Notes: a model not told the origin generated them from the letters alone. Shown: positions 1 through 14,858, counted from the stretch's first letter. The stretch: 64,000 bases of DNA from Lysinibacillus sp. FSL W8-0992 (GCF_038008685.1 NZ_JBBOZQ010000001.1:496001-560000), one strand, 5' to 3'. Program-made: numbers and translations.

Positions 1-872
1 TCGTATTTGGTACAATGATAATAGGTGTAGCTATTTCATTTGGTAACGTCCTTATTCCAGGGCTACTTAAAATGAAATTCCCTTATCATGTTGGATTACT
101 GATGGCATTTTTCACAATGTCCATGAACTTAACCGCTGGAATTGGCGCTGGTATTAGTTATCCCATAGCCAATGCATCTCTTGGCTGGCAAGGTGCACTT
201 GCAATCGCTCTAGCTCTTGTCGTAGTGACGATTTTAATTTGGGTTCCACAATTAAAATTTAATAAGCCTGAACCAACTGTAGCCACTACGAAAGCACGTA
301 TACCATTGTGGAAATCACCAGTTACTTGGGCAGTCACGGGCGCGATGGGCTTTCAATCATTATTATTTTATACAACTGCAGCTTGGATTCCAGAAATCTA
401 TATTGCCCAAGGAATAGCCGCAGATCGTGCAGGTTGGATGTTTTCCATCATGCAAATTTCACAAGTACCTATGGCTTTAGCTGTACCAATTATCGCTAGT
501 AAAATGACATCACAGCGACCCCTCGTTTTAATGTTTACTGCATTTTATTTCATCGGCTTTACTGGCCTTGTCATGGAATGGACTAGTCTTGCTGTACTGT
601 GGATGATATTGCTAGGTTTAGCAGGTGGTGCTTCATTTTCTCTTGCAATGATGTTCTTTACACTTCGTACACATACGGCATTTGAGGCAGCTGATTTATC
701 TGGCTTTGCACAATCATTAGGCTATTTATTAGCCGCAGTAGGTCCTATTTTATTTGGTTACTTACATGATTTATTTGGCGGCTGGGATACAGCTGGATGG
801 CTATTTGTTGTCGTTGCGGCATTACTATTCTTCTGTTCGTTTAGAGCTTCTAGAAATGAATATATAAATTAA
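1..872 (+). CDS. MFS permease, CynX/NimT type, 5'-truncated by window edge
   Basis: C-terminal part (about 290 residues) of a major facilitator superfamily transporter. The reading frame is open to the left edge, so the Met at position 15 is probably internal. The visible part alternates hydrophobic helices with short polar loops (about eight membrane segments), and a central cytoplasmic loop rich in Lys/Pro/Glu lies near visible residues 80-100. The helix starting GAISYPIANASLGWQGALAI and the later PILFGYLHDLFGGW stretch resemble the CynX/NimT family (cyanate/2-nitroimidazole-type permeases). The substrate cannot be told from sequence. It converges on nos and shares a hairpin terminator with it. 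Membrane transporter: sure; subfamily: likely. Confidence 0.75.
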   Translation, partial: VFGTMIIGVAISFGNVLIPGLLKMKFPYHVGLLMAFFTMSMNLTAGIGAGISYPIANASLGWQGALAIALALVVVTILIWVPQLKFNKPEPTVATTKARIPLWKSPVTWAVTGAMGFQSLLFYTTAAWIPEIYIAQGIAADRAGWMFSIMQISQVPMALAVPIIASKMTSQRPLVLMFTAFYFIGFTGLVMEWTSLAVLWMILLGLAGGASFSLAMMFFTLRTHTAFEAADLSGFAQSLGYLLAAVGPILFGYLHDLFGGWDTAGWLFVVVAALLFFCSFRASRNEYIN

Positions 873-905
873 AAAAGGCAGCTCATCATACTATGAGCTG
901 CCTCT
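873..905. terminator. Bidirectional terminator between the MFS gene and nos
   Basis: Inverted repeat GGCAGCTCAT / ATGAGCTGCC with a short loop, preceded by an A-run and followed by CTCTTT. It can end both converging genes. Boundaries are good to a base or two. Confidence 0.8.
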
Positions 906-911
906 TTACAT

Positions 912-1958
912 TTAGTAATGCGGTTTCTGATAAAAATAATTTGGTGTATTATAAACATTGACATAAGGCTTATGAAAAATATGTGTCGTTGCAGGAGATA
1001 ACGGTGGAATCAACCAAGTCCAGTTGCCTGTTAAGTCACGGCCTGCCTTCTGCTCAGCCTCTTCAAATAGCTTAAATTGCTGTGCAGCAGTATGATGATC
1101 GACTATACTTACACCATCTTCTTTAAAGGAATGCAGAACAGCAATATTTAATTCAACTAATGCACGATCACGCCAAAGCGATGCCTGCTTTGTTGTATCG
1201 AGACCAAAAATTTCAGCGATCTTCGGTAACATATCATAACGATCATGATCAGCTAAATTGCGTGCCCCAATTTCTGTTCCCATATACCAACCATTAAAAG
1301 GAGCTGCCTGAAAATCAATACCTGCCATTTGAAAGCGCATGCTTGAAATAATCGGCACTGCATACCATTTCAACGCTAGTTTCCCCACCTGCGGATGCTC
1401 AGGATGGCGAATTGCAACTTCCAATACATCTTCACGTGGAATTGTAAATAATTGAGGTTTACGGTTATCCACCTGTATAACGAGTGGTAGTACATCAAAT
1501 GCTGTTCCTTCACCCTGCCAACCTAGTGATTCGCATACTTTTGTAAATGGCACAGAATGTGGATCACCAACGATACCAGCTTCCGTCTCATAGCCTGCGT
1601 AACGTATAAGCTGATGATTCCAAATCTTTACTCTTCCAGATGCAAATACCGTTATCGTTGGACGAATTTTACCGCCATTTGTTGCAAACCGAATATGATG
1701 TAGCAACTTCTCAAATATGCCTTGCTCATATAAAACATCGCGTGCATCCTCAACATGCAGTGAGTGCCAAAATAATCTTCCGATACATTTATTACTATTA
1801 CGCCAGGCTACTCGTGCACCAAAAGTAAGCTCCTCTGTTGAAGGAATATATACTCCCTCTTTTTCAACTTGCTGTAATCTATTTGTTAGCCATTGTGCAG
1901 ACTCATTTTGTTCCATTTGATAAAGTGTTAAAAAACGTTGTATCTCTTGTAGTTTCAT
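912..1958 (-). CDS. nos: Bacterial nitric oxide synthase, oxygenase domain
   Basis: Stand-alone NOS oxygenase (348 residues from the chosen start), making NO from L-arginine with electrons from a separate reductase, as known for Bacillus NOS. The heme-thiolate motif WRNSNKCIGRLFW is present, with the axial Cys near residue 58. The GWYMGTEIGARNLAD segment belongs to the arginine/pterin-binding core. No reductase domain is fused. The reading frame opens at 1973, but the GGAGG at 1967-1971 overlaps that first ATG and sits about 8 bases before the ATG at 1958, so the latter is the likely start (MKLQEIQRF). Monocistronic: the next gene upstream on this strand is beyond the rRNA region. Confidence 0.93.
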   Translation of the reverse strand: MKLQEIQRFLTLYQMEQNESAQWLTNRLQQVEKEGVYIPSTEELTFGARVAWRNSNKCIGRLFWHSLHVEDARDVLYEQGIFEKLLHHIRFATNGGKIRPTITVFASGRVKIWNHQLIRYAGYETEAGIVGDPHSVPFTKVCESLGWQGEGTAFDVLPLVIQVDNRKPQLFTIPREDVLEVAIRHPEHPQVGKLALKWYAVPIISSMRFQMAGIDFQAAPFNGWYMGTEIGARNLADHDRYDMLPKIAEIFGLDTTKQASLWRDRALVELNIAVLHSFKEDGVSIVDHHTAAQQFKLFEEAEQKAGRDLTGNWTWLIPPLSPATTHIFHKPYVNVYNTPNYFYQKPHY

Positions 1959-2131
1959 GTCGTTTTCCTCCATCTAACCTCATATTAGATGAATAGAAAT
2001 AAATTCACCACGAAAAAATCCATCAGAAAACATACATCTTTTATATATGAAATACTTTGTTCAAATTTATACCGACAGTCGAAAATTCTTCATCAAAATT
2101 TTATAAGAACTAAGTAAATAACTCGAAAAAA

Positions 2132-2172
2132 TACAAAGAAAAAGCATGTAGCAACACTATGCTACATGCTTT
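2132..2172 (-). terminator. Terminator of the rrn-tRNA operon
   Basis: Read leftward: stem AAAGCATGTAGCA / TGCTACATGCTTT followed by TTTTTCTTTG. It lies just past the last tRNA gene (Glu). Confidence 0.88.
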
Positions 2173-2178
2173 ACTAGA

Positions 2179-2250
2179 TGACCCCTACGGGATTCGAACC
2201 CGTGTTACCGCCGTGAAAGGGCGGTGTCTTAACCGCTTGACCAAGGGGCC
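2179..2250 (-). tRNA. tRNA-Glu (UUC)
   Basis: Cloverleaf with anticodon TTC in a CTTTCAC loop. Acceptor GGCCCCT pairs with AGGGGTC. CCA is not encoded. Last tRNA of the 21-gene array. Confidence 0.96.
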
Positions 2251-2251
2251 A

Positions 2252-2328
2252 TGGCTCCGAAGGCAGGACTCGAACCTGCGACAACCTGATTAACAGTCAG
2301 GTGCTACTACCAACTGAGCTACTTCGGA
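2252..2328 (-). tRNA. tRNA-Asn (GUU)
   Basis: Anticodon GTT in a CTGTTAA loop. Acceptor TCCGAAG/CTTCGGA. CCA is encoded. Confidence 0.96.
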
Positions 2329-2340
2329 ATAATTTCTATA

Positions 2341-2414
<74 letters not shown>

Positions 2415-2418
2415 TCTT

Positions 2419-2492
2419 TGGAGCGGGTGATGAGAATCGAACTCACGACATCAGCTTGGAAGGCTGAGGTTTTACCATTAAACTACACCCGC
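2419..2492 (-). tRNA. tRNA-Gly (UCC)
   Basis: Anticodon TCC in a CTTCCAA loop. Acceptor GCGGGTG/CACCCGC. CCA is encoded. Confidence 0.96.
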
Positions 2493-2501
2493 AAAAAAAG
2501 A

Positions 2502-2574
2502 TGGGTCAGGACGGAATCGAACCGCCGACACTTAGAGCTTCAATCTAATGCTCTACCAACTGAGCTACTGACCC
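2502..2574 (-). tRNA. tRNA-Phe (GAA)
   Basis: Stem TTAGA/TCTAA closes the loop TTGAAGC, so the anticodon is GAA. The T-arm GGCGGTTCGATTCCGTC fits Phe of bacilli. CCA is not encoded. Confidence 0.92.
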
Positions 2575-2586
2575 GAATAAAGAAAA

Positions 2587-2679
2587 TGGAGGAGGTAGAG
2601 GGATTCGAACCCCCGCGCGGTGTTACCCGCCTGTCGGTTTTCAAGACCGATCCCTTCAGCCAGACTTGGGTATACCTCC
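2587..2679 (-). tRNA. tRNA-Ser (UGA)
   Basis: Class II tRNA of 93 bases with a long variable arm. Anticodon TGA in a CTTGAAA loop. CCA is encoded. Confidence 0.96.
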
Positions 2680-2690
2680 GGAAATAAATA

Positions 2691-2766
2691 TGGTGGAGCC
2701 TAGCGGGATCGAACCGCTGACCTCCTGCGTGCAAGGCAGGCGCTCTCCCAGCTGAGCTAAGGCCCC
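2691..2766 (-). tRNA. tRNA-Ala (UGC)
   Basis: Anticodon TGC in a CTTGCAC loop. The acceptor carries the G-U pair typical of tRNA-Ala. CCA is encoded. Confidence 0.96.
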
Positions 2767-2781
2767 AATTTTAAAAGATGA

Positions 2782-2855
2782 TCGGAATGACAGGATTCGA
2801 ACCTACGACCCCTTGGTCCCAAACCAAGTGCTCTACCAAGCTGAGCTACATTCCG
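2782..2855 (-). tRNA. tRNA-Pro (UGG)
   Basis: Anticodon TGG in a TTTGGGA loop. Acceptor CGGAATG/CATTCCG. The genomic 3' triplet is TCA instead of CCA. Confidence 0.96.
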
Positions 2856-2878
2856 TTACTGTCTATCTTATCTTTTTA

Positions 2879-2955
<77 letters not shown>

Positions 2956-2970
2956 TTAATATTAAAAAAA

Positions 2971-3059
2971 TGGTGCCGAGGGCCGGAATCGAACCGGCAC
3001 GGTAGTCACCTACCGCAGGATTTTAAGTCCTGTGCGTCTGCCAGTTCCGCCACCCCGGC
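2971..3059 (-). tRNA. tRNA-Leu (UAA)
   Basis: Class II tRNA of 89 bases. Anticodon TAA in a CTTAAAA loop. CCA is encoded. Confidence 0.96.
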
Positions 3060-3064
3060 ACATT

Positions 3065-3139
3065 TGGAGCGGAAGACGAGGTTCGAACTCGCGACCCCCA
3101 CCTTGGCAAGGTGGTGTTCTACCACTGAACTACTTCCGC
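3065..3139 (-). tRNA. tRNA-Gly (GCC)
   Basis: Anticodon GCC in a TTGCCAA loop. Acceptor GCGGAAG/CTTCCGC. CCA is encoded. Second Gly isoacceptor of the array. Confidence 0.96.
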
Positions 3140-3188
3140 ATGTGCATAAGATTATTTATCCTGGCAATTATGTAATTAAAATAAATGA

Positions 3189-3270
3189 TGCGGGTGAAGG
3201 GAGTCGAACCCCCACGCCTTGCGGCGCTAGATCCTAAGTCTAGTGCGTCTGCCAATTCCGCCACACCCGC
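3189..3270 (-). tRNA. tRNA-Leu (UAG)
   Basis: Class II tRNA. Anticodon TAG in a CTTAGGA loop. The genomic 3' triplet is TCA, not CCA. Confidence 0.96.
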
Positions 3271-3278
3271 AAATATGA

Positions 3279-3351
3279 TGAGCCATGAAGGACTCGAACC
3301 TTCGACCCTCTGATTAAAAGTCAGATGCTCTACCAACTGAGCTAATGGCTC
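3279..3351 (-). tRNA. tRNA-Lys (UUU)
   Basis: Anticodon TTT in a CTTTTAA loop. Acceptor GAGCCAT/ATGGCTC. The genomic 3' triplet is TCA, not CCA. Confidence 0.96.
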
Positions 3352-3368
3352 ATATTATGAATAAAAAA

Positions 3369-3443
3369 TGGCTGGGGTACCTGGATTCGAACCAGGGCAT
3401 GACGGAATCAAAATCCGTTGCCTTACCGCTTGGCTATACCCCA
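3369..3443 (-). tRNA. tRNA-Gln (UUG)
   Basis: Anticodon TTG in a TTTTGAT loop. Acceptor TGGGGTA/TACCCCA. CCA is encoded. Confidence 0.96.
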
Positions 3444-3454
3444 ATATTATTATA

Positions 3455-3531
3455 TGGGGCGACTGATGGGAATCGAACCCACGAATGCCGGAACCACAAT
3501 CCGGTGCGTTAACCACTTCGCCACAACCGCC
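3455..3531 (-). tRNA. tRNA-His (GUG)
   Basis: Anticodon GTG. The gene encodes the extra 5' G (G-1) opposite discriminator C73, the His identity pair. CCA is encoded. Confidence 0.96.
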
Positions 3532-3567
3532 ATATGAACTATAACAGTAGTTTAATCTAAAAAAAAT

Positions 3568-3641
3568 TGGCAGGGGCAGTAGGAATCGAACCCACACCAA
3601 AGGTTTTGGAGACCTCTATTCTACCGTTGAACTATGCCCCT
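3568..3641 (-). tRNA. tRNA-Trp (CCA)
   Basis: Anticodon CCA in a CTCCAAA loop. Acceptor AGGGGCA/TGCCCCT. The 3' CCA is encoded. Confidence 0.96.
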
Positions 3642-3653
3642 ATTAAATAAAAC

Positions 3654-3737
3654 TGGTGGAGGGGGACGGATTCGAACCGCCGAACCCTAAGGAGCGGATT
3701 TACAGTCCGCCGCGTTTAGCCACTTCGCTACCCCTCC
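3654..3737 (-). tRNA. tRNA-Tyr (GUA)
   Basis: Anticodon GTA in a CTGTAAA loop, with the long variable arm usual for bacterial Tyr. CCA is encoded. Confidence 0.96.
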
Positions 3738-3743
3738 AAGGGC

Positions 3744-3819
<76 letters not shown>

Positions 3820-3828
3820 AAATAAAGA

Positions 3829-3901
3829 CGGTCCCGACCGGGATCGAACCGGCGATCTCCTGCGTGACAGGCAGGCATGTTAACCGCTACACCACGGGAC
3901 C
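3829..3901 (-). tRNA. tRNA-Asp (GUC)
   Basis: Anticodon GTC in a CTGTCAC loop. Acceptor GGTCCCG/CGGGACC with discriminator G. CCA is not encoded. Confidence 0.96.
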
Positions 3902-3907
3902 ATAATT

Positions 3908-3982
<75 letters not shown>

Positions 3983-4007
3983 ACAATATTACTTTAAGTT
4001 TATAAAA

Positions 4008-4083
4008 TGGTGGAGGATGACGGGCTCGAACCGCCGACCCTCTGCTTGTAAGGCAGATGCTCTCCCAGCTGAGCTAATCCTCC
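4008..4083 (-). tRNA. tRNA-Val (UAC)
   Basis: Anticodon TAC in a CTTACAA loop. Acceptor GGAGGAT/ATCCTCC. CCA is encoded. First tRNA after 5S rRNA. Confidence 0.96.
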
Positions 4084-4097
4084 ACGTAAAAAAACAA

Positions 4098-4213
4098 GCG
4101 AAGCGACGTCCTACTCTCACAGGGGGAAGCCCCCAACTACCATCGGCGCTAAAGAGCTTAACTTCCGTGTTCGGTATGGGAACGGGTGTGACCTCTTTGC
4201 CATCATCACTTCA
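4098..4213 (-). rRNA. 5S ribosomal RNA
   Basis: Conserved core AGAGGTCACACCCGTTCCC and the following CCGAACACGGAAGTTAAG are present. The ends pair as AAGTGATG / CGTCGCTT (helix I). It is separated from 23S by about 70 bases and from tRNA-Val by 14 bases. Ends were placed by alignment from memory with the Bacillus 5S. Confidence 0.95.
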
Positions 4214-4282
4214 CTTATTCAGTTGAAAGAACTTATTCTCTCAAAACTGGATAAACGTTTCATTGAATGTTTCAAACTTTTT

Positions 4283-9071
<4,789 letters not shown>

Positions 9072-9234
9072 AGAAATTTGATTAGCTCAAATTGTTTTGC
9101 TGGCATCAATTTTGATGTCCAAAATTTTGTTTCGTTCACTAACGAAGTTAGCTAGTAAAAACTATATTGATTACGTTTTGCTTGTTCAGTTTTCAAGGTT
9201 CATTTCGTTGCACTTTGTTTTCAGCAACTTTTAT

Positions 9235-9263
9235 ATAATAACATTTTCGATATTCTTTGTCAA
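9235..9263 (-). promoter_or_regulatory. rrn promoter P2
   Basis: Minus strand TTGACA (9258-9263), 17-base spacer, TATTAT (9235-9240), about 165 bases upstream of mature 16S. The perfect -35 and optimal spacing are typical of Bacillus rrn promoters. Confidence 0.85.
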
Positions 9264-9311
9264 CAACTTTTTTCGAGATGTTTTTCTCGTTTTAGAAGCG
9301 ACAACTTTTAT

Positions 9312-9340
9312 ATCTTATCACTCTAAAGTGTTAATGTCAA
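9312..9340 (-). promoter_or_regulatory. rrn promoter P1
   Basis: Minus strand TTGACA (9335-9340), 17-base spacer, TAAGAT (9312-9317), 77 bases upstream of P2. The tandem P1/P2 layout matches other bacilli rrn operons. Confidence 0.75.
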
Positions 9341-9902
9341 CACTTTTTTATGATGTTATTTAAAGCTTGTAGTACTTATTGTTGAGTCGTCTTAGCGACA
9401 AGTAATAATTTATCACGATTCTACAATCTCTGCAAGTGTTTTTCTACAAAAAATATTAATTTATAAAAAAAACTTCATTAGTAAGCTATTAATAGTATCA
9501 TTGTTTTTTAAGTTTACATGAGAACCTTCCTATATATAGGTTTTTGTATATTTGTATTTTACATACACGTTGGAGCCTCGTTTACCTCGTATGCTAATAA
9601 GGACAGCTACACAATATATAAAGGATATTTTCGTAATATATTTTGAATATCTTTTTTCGTTAAGATTACTTCCTCATTTTTTCTAGAACGTGTTCGTATA
9701 AAAAAATCCCACCATCACGTAGCTATTCCCATACCAATTTCGATTTTCCTTCTACTGATATAGCCATTCTTTCTTTTGCGTCTATTACTTTTTTTCAAAC
9801 ATTTGCTGTTTGCTGTCCACTGTGGCATAACGAAAACCACAGCAGACAGCATATATTCAGATCATCAATGGCTAACGTCTGAAATTCAGCAAAACATAAC
9901 AT
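9341..9902. other. AT-rich intergenic region upstream of rrn promoters
   Basis: No gene is supportable. It holds A/T tracts upstream of P1 and an imperfect hairpin at 9812-9850 (GCTGTC-CA-CTGTGG / CCACAG-CA-GACAGC) about 50 bases past the stop of the SLC13 gene. That hairpin may end the gene but lacks a clean T-tract. Confidence 0.5.
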
Positions 9903-11759
9903 TTAAAACGGAAAGAAGAATGGAACTGCTAGCATCATTACAATAAACATAACAACTTGTAACGGTACGCCAATCTTTACAAAATCCATAAATTTATAGC
10001 CACCCGCCGTCATAACAAGTGCGTTGGTTGGGGAGGCAATTGGCGTGGCAAACGCCATACTCGCTGCAACAGCTACACCAATCATAAATGTTGTAGGGTT
10101 TGCATCCATTGCAATCGCTGCATTCATAGCAATTGGCGCAAACAGAACAGCAGTTGCCGTATTACTAATAAATTGGCCAAAAATTACTGTTAATATATAT
10201 ATCCCTATCAGCACCCCATATGGACCATAGCTACCGAGAGCATCAATAATACCATCTGATAAAATAACCATTCCGCCTGTTTTCTCTAGTGCGGTTGCCA
10301 TTGGAAGCATCGCCGCGACGAGCACAATACTTTCAAAATTTATATTACTATACGCATCTTCCATATTTCGCAAACAGCCCGTTATAATCATCAAAACCGC
10401 TCCTATCATAACGGAAATCACAGCCGGAAAAACTTCAAACGCCATTAATCCAACCATCAATAACATAATCGCACCCGCTATACCAGCCTTACCAGTAGCT
10501 GCCGCAACACTCGCATGCTCCTTCGGCTGACCAACTACAACAACATCCTGCGTCTCTCTAGCAAGCACTAAAATTTCATCCCATGCACCTTGCACTAAAA
10601 TGGCATCCCCAAATTTCAACTTATGCTTAACCATATCCTGTAGCTTATAGCCACCTCTATGGTTAATACCAATAATATTGAGATTATACTTTTCACGGAA
10701 TCCAAGTGAACTTACTGTTTCATTAATGAAACTAGAATTTGGTGTTAATAAGACCTCCGCAATACCAAGGTGCTTTGTTACTAATTCATCTGCCTCATTC
10801 TCTGTTAATTCCTGCATCACTAAGCCATAATCTGCAGCCAAGCAAGCAATATCCTCTTCCTCACCTTGTACATAGAGTTCATCTAAGGCATGTATAACAC
10901 TTGTTGGACCCGCCATTTCTTGATAAGTCATAGGGAGTAAATTGATACCATCCTGTGATTTACGTTGAATTTTCATCATACAGAGCGCGTATTTTGCAGG
11001 AAGCTTTAATTCTGCTAGTGATATGCCGATAATGGTAGAATCTTCAGGCACAAACATTTTAAACAGTCGATTGTTTAAATCATATTGTTTAACAATTTTC
11101 TTTGGCGAGAGCTTGTAACCAGAAGATGTTTGTGTTTTATTTTTATCATGTGGTAGCAATATATTGCGCACGAGCACCAAATATAAAATTCCCGCAATCA
11201 TCCCAACAATGCCAATGGGTGTTACCTCAAAAAACCCTAGCTTCTGATAGCCACGATCGACCAAAAGCTGACTGACAATTAAATTTGGTGGAGATGCAAT
11301 TAACGTCATTAACCCCGATAGACTAGCTACATAAGAAAGTGGTAGCAAAAACTTTGAAGGACTTTCTTTCATACTAATTGCAATACTCACAACAATAGGC
11401 ATCATTAAGGCGACTGTCCCCGTATTACTCATAAAGGCACCTACAGAGCCTACAATAATGAGCAATAATACAAATAGCTTTAACTCACTATTCCCCGACC
11501 ATTTCATTAATAATTGTCCAGCCATTGCCGCAAGCCCTGTACGCAATATACCCGCGCCAACAACAAAAAGTCCCGCGATCATAAGAACAACTGAATTTGA
11601 AAAGCCTGCTAAAGCTTCCGCAGGTGTTAAAATATCAGCGATAACAAATGCGAGAAGTGACACGATAGCAACAAAATCAGCGCGCACTCGATTTGTCATA
11701 AATGCAAAAATCGTCATTCCTAAAATAAGAAATGTTAATGTAAGCTGCACGTTAAACAT
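9903..11759 (-). CDS. SLC13/DASS-type anion permease with two RCK_C domains
   Basis: A 618-residue polytopic membrane protein of the SLC13 (divalent anion:Na+ symporter) class. Both family half-repeats show the SNT signature (MSNTGTVALMMPI near 110; ISNTATAVLFAPIA near 530). Between them, about residues 205-400, lie two soluble TrkA-C (RCK_C) domains, the layout of E. coli YfbS-like proteins. Dicarboxylate, sulfate or another anion could be the substrate. The ATG at 11759 follows AGAAGGG with a short spacer. It is transcribed alone, downstream of the hut terminator. Confidence 0.85.
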   Translation of the reverse strand: MFNVQLTLTFLILGMTIFAFMTNRVRADFVAIVSLLAFVIADILTPAEALAGFSNSVVLMIAGLFVVGAGILRTGLAAMAGQLLMKWSGNSELKLFVLLLIIVGSVGAFMSNTGTVALMMPIVVSIAISMKESPSKFLLPLSYVASLSGLMTLIASPPNLIVSQLLVDRGYQKLGFFEVTPIGIVGMIAGILYLVLVRNILLPHDKNKTQTSSGYKLSPKKIVKQYDLNNRLFKMFVPEDSTIIGISLAELKLPAKYALCMMKIQRKSQDGINLLPMTYQEMAGPTSVIHALDELYVQGEEEDIACLAADYGLVMQELTENEADELVTKHLGIAEVLLTPNSSFINETVSSLGFREKYNLNIIGINHRGGYKLQDMVKHKLKFGDAILVQGAWDEILVLARETQDVVVVGQPKEHASVAAATGKAGIAGAIMLLMVGLMAFEVFPAVISVMIGAVLMIITGCLRNMEDAYSNINFESIVLVAAMLPMATALEKTGGMVILSDGIIDALGSYGPYGVLIGIYILTVIFGQFISNTATAVLFAPIAMNAAIAMDANPTTFMIGVAVAASMAFATPIASPTNALVMTAGGYKFMDFVKIGVPLQVVMFIVMMLAVPFFFPF

Positions 11760-11795
11760 TCCCTTCTATCTATAGTAACAACTATATTCTATACG

Positions 11796-11839
11796 AAAAA
11801 AAGCATAAATAACGGATCTCTCCCTATTTATGCTTTTTC
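11796..11839 (-). terminator. Terminator of the hut operon
   Basis: Minus strand stem AAAAAGCATAAATA / TATTTATGCTTTTT followed by a T-run, about 65 bases after the hutI stop. The near-perfect symmetry would also allow function on the plus strand. Confidence 0.85.
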
Positions 11840-11903
11840 TGTAATATTTAATTTGTAAATAAATGCACAATTACTATTAATATCGCATCCAATACCTTTG
11901 TTA

Positions 11904-13172
11904 CTATAAAAGAATGCCCTCACGTACTACGACTTGCCCTTTTTTAATAACAGTATGCGTATGATTCATGCCGTAAAAATATTGTAGTTGCTTGTAATTA
12001 GCAACGTCCAATATGATGACGTCAGCTTGCTTCCCTGCTTCAAGTGTCCCAATTTCATGACCTCTGTTAAGTGCACAAGCAGCATTAATCGTCGTAGCAG
12101 TTAACACTTCCTCTAGTGTCAAACCCATATGCATACAAGCTAAATTCATAATAAATGGCAAACTCATTGTCGGAGATGAACCCGGATTAAAGTCTGTTGA
12201 TATAGCTACAGGTACCCCTTCATCAATCATCAAACGCCCTCTCGCAAATGGCGCGCGCAAGAAGAAGGCAGTTCCAGGTAGCAATACCGCAATCGTACCA
12301 GCTGTAGCCATGTTTTGAATTCCTTCATCAGAGGCTACTAACAAATGTTCTGCCGAGATGGCTCCCACTTCAGCAGCTAACTCCGCTCCATTATAAGGCT
12401 CTATTTCGTCAGCATGTATTTTCGGTGTCAGCCCAAGCGCTTTGCCAGCCTCTAAAATACGTCGGGATTGCAGTGGAGTAAATACCCCTTTTTCACAAAA
12501 TACATCGTTAAATTCTGCGAGCTTTAGTTCTGCCACTTTTGGCAACATATGATGAATAACAACATCGACAAATTCATCTTCGCGACCTTTAAAATCACGC
12601 GGCACCGCATGTGCGCCCATAAAGGTACTGATGACGTCTACAGCATGTGTGTCTTGTAGCTTTTTCGCTACCTCCAATTGTTTCTTTTCCGTTTCCCAAT
12701 CTAAACCGTAGCCCGATTTTGCCTCAACGGTTGTCACACCATGCTTTAAAAATACATCTAAATGTTGCATCGTCTTTTCATATAACACTTCAAAACTTGT
12801 TTCTCGTGTACGCTTTGTCGTAGCATGAATGCCGCCACCAGCATTCATAATGTCCATATAAGTGGAACCATTAAGTCGCATATTGAATTCCTGCTCACGT
12901 GTACCACCATGTACTAAATGCGTATGACAATCCACTAAACCAGGCATCACAATCTTCCCAGTGGCATCAATAACATCCGCTACCTCTACTAAATGCGGAA
13001 AATCTATTGCTAACTGCTCATAAGACCCAACAGCGACTATACGATTTTCTTGCAACAGTACACTGGCATTTTCTATTACTGCGATATCTCGCATTTGTTC
13101 TTTTATCCGAGGACCTTGTACTGTGTTTTTTAACGTAATGACTTCATTCGCATTTTTAATCAAAATGGTCAT
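11904..13172 (-). CDS. hutI: Imidazolonepropionase
   Basis: Third enzyme of histidine degradation, hydrolysing 4-imidazolone-5-propanoate to N-formimino-L-glutamate in the cytoplasm. It is a 422-residue amidohydrolase. The metal-binding [10 protein letters not shown] motif lies near residue 80, metal-ligand His residues follow in the middle, and [11 protein letters not shown] near 325 supplies the catalytic Asp. Its start codon overlaps the hutU stop by 4 bases (ATGA), so translation is coupled. No hutG (formiminoglutamase) follows inside the operon; the terminator lies directly downstream. Confidence 0.96.
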   Translation of the reverse strand: MTILIKNANEVITLKNTVQGPRIKEQMRDIAVIENASVLLQENRIVAVGSYEQLAIDFPHLVEVADVIDATGKIVMPGLVDCHTHLVHGGTREQEFNMRLNGSTYMDIMNAGGGIHATTKRTRETSFEVLYEKTMQHLDVFLKHGVTTVEAKSGYGLDWETEKKQLEVAKKLQDTHAVDVISTFMGAHAVPRDFKGREDEFVDVVIHHMLPKVAELKLAEFNDVFCEKGVFTPLQSRRILEAGKALGLTPKIHADEIEPYNGAELAAEVGAISAEHLLVASDEGIQNMATAGTIAVLLPGTAFFLRAPFARGRLMIDEGVPVAISTDFNPGSSPTMSLPFIMNLACMHMGLTLEEVLTATTINAACALNRGHEIGTLEAGKQADVIILDVANYKQLQYFYGMNHTHTVIKKGQVVVREGILL

Positions 13173-14839
13173 TTCACATCATCCTTTAACATCGGCATAC
13201 GGACACCTTTGTTCTTTGCCGTATTAATGGCAATTTCATAGCCTGCATCAGCATGGCGTACAATGCCCATTCCAGGGTCGGAAATCAACACGCGTGCAAT
13301 TTTCTCAGCTGCTAGCGTTGAGCCATCTGCCACTAACACTTGACCTGCGTGCTGAGAATAACCCATTCCTACGCCTCCGCCATGGTGGACACTAACCCAG
13401 CTTGCTCCACTCGCCGTATTGACAAGTGCATTTAAAATCGGCCAATCTGATACAGCGTCTGAGCCATCAAGCATTCCTTCTGTTTCACGATTTGGCGATG
13501 CCACAGAGCCAGAATCTAAATGGTCGCGACCAAAAACAATTGGTGCAGATAACTCACCATTCGCTACCATTTCATTGACCTTCAATGCAAAGCGATGACG
13601 ATCACCGTAGCCTAACCAGCAAATACGCGCAGGTAGCCCTTGCCATTTCACCATTTTTTGCGCCATATCAATCCAATTGACAAGCCCTTCGTCTTCCGCA
13701 AACATTTCCTTTGCTAAAGCATCTGTTTTATAAATATCCTCTGGGTTTCCAGAAAGGGCTGCCCAACGGAATGGCCCCTTACCCTCACAAAACAGAGGAC
13801 GAATATATGCTGGCACAAAGCCTGGGAAGTCAAAGGCATTCGTGACACCCATCTCTTTCGCATAAGCACGGATGTTATTACCGTAATCAAATACTTCTGC
13901 ACCAGCCTGTTGAAATTCAAGCATTGTACGAACATGCTCTGCCATCGTTTCTTTTGCCTTTTGCTCATATGTTTTAACATCATTTTTGCGTAATTCTAAC
14001 GCTTCTTCAAAGGTCATGCCATTCGGTACATAACCATTAATCGGGTCATGTGCAGATGTTTGGTCTGTCACAAAATCCGGAATAATCCCTCGATTCAATA
14101 GCTCCCGATTAATATCTGCGCAGTTGCCGACAAGACCAATAGAGGCAGGCTCTTGCTGATCACGTAATTTATTGACTAACGCAATTGCCTCATCCACTGT
14201 CTCAACAAGATAATCACAATAGCCCTCTTTTATTTTGCGTTCTATGCGCGCACGTTCCACCTCAACGACTAAAATGACTGCACCAGCCATTTTCCCAGCT
14301 AAAGGCTGTGCACCACTCATGCCGCCCATACCACCAGTAAGAATGAATTTACCACGTAAATCAGCAGTCCCAAACACTTTCTTCCCAGCCTCTACAAACG
14401 ATAAATATGTTCCTTGTAAAATCCCTTGAGCACCAATATAAATCCAGCTACCAGCTGTCATTTGACCATACATCATTAAATCACGGTCTTCTAGCTCGTA
14501 GAAATGCTCCCAATTCGACCATGCAGGCACTAAGTTTGAATTGGCTATTAAGACGCGTGGTGCATGTTCATGTGTACGGAAGACAGCTACTGGCTTTCCT
14601 GATTGAATAAGAAGAGTTTCATCATTCTCTAATTCTTTTAAAGAGGCTATGATTTGTTCGTAGCTTTGCCAGTTCCGTGCTGCTTTACCTATGCCTCCAT
14701 ATACGATGAGCTCATCAGGATTTTCCGCAACTTCAGGATCCAGATTATTCATCAGCATGCGCATTGCCGCCTCTTGTGTCCATCCTTTACAAGAGAGCAC
14801 TGTTCCCCTTGGTGCACGAATCGTTGTTGGTGTTTTCAT
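13169..14839 (-). CDS. hutU: Urocanate hydratase
   Basis: Second enzyme of histidine degradation, adding water to urocanate to give imidazolonepropionate using tightly bound NAD+ as electrophile. Length 556 residues is normal for the family. The glycine-rich NAD-binding [16 protein letters not shown] is near residue 170 and the conserved Cys segment [13 protein letters not shown] near 410. It lies 19 bases downstream of hutH and overlaps hutI by 4 bases, so it is the middle gene of hutH-hutU-hutI. Confidence 0.97.
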   Translation of the reverse strand: MKTPTTIRAPRGTVLSCKGWTQEAAMRMLMNNLDPEVAENPDELIVYGGIGKAARNWQSYEQIIASLKELENDETLLIQSGKPVAVFRTHEHAPRVLIANSNLVPAWSNWEHFYELEDRDLMMYGQMTAGSWIYIGAQGILQGTYLSFVEAGKKVFGTADLRGKFILTGGMGGMSGAQPLAGKMAGAVILVVEVERARIERKIKEGYCDYLVETVDEAIALVNKLRDQQEPASIGLVGNCADINRELLNRGIIPDFVTDQTSAHDPINGYVPNGMTFEEALELRKNDVKTYEQKAKETMAEHVRTMLEFQQAGAEVFDYGNNIRAYAKEMGVTNAFDFPGFVPAYIRPLFCEGKGPFRWAALSGNPEDIYKTDALAKEMFAEDEGLVNWIDMAQKMVKWQGLPARICWLGYGDRHRFALKVNEMVANGELSAPIVFGRDHLDSGSVASPNRETEGMLDGSDAVSDWPILNALVNTASGASWVSVHHGGGVGMGYSQHAGQVLVADGSTLAAEKIARVLISDPGMGIVRHADAGYEIAINTAKNKGVRMPMLKDDVK

Positions 14840-14858
14840 ACCGCCATCCCCTTTGCTT

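Noticed and set aside
1958..1973. Five-residue N-terminal extension of nos (start at 1973)
   Set aside because: The GGAGG needed for initiation overlaps that first codon and is correctly spaced for the ATG at 1958.
9812..9850. Hairpin as terminator of the SLC13 gene
   Set aside because: Strong stem with a symmetric CA/CA internal loop, but no T-tract on either side; left as an unassigned structure in the intergenic entry.
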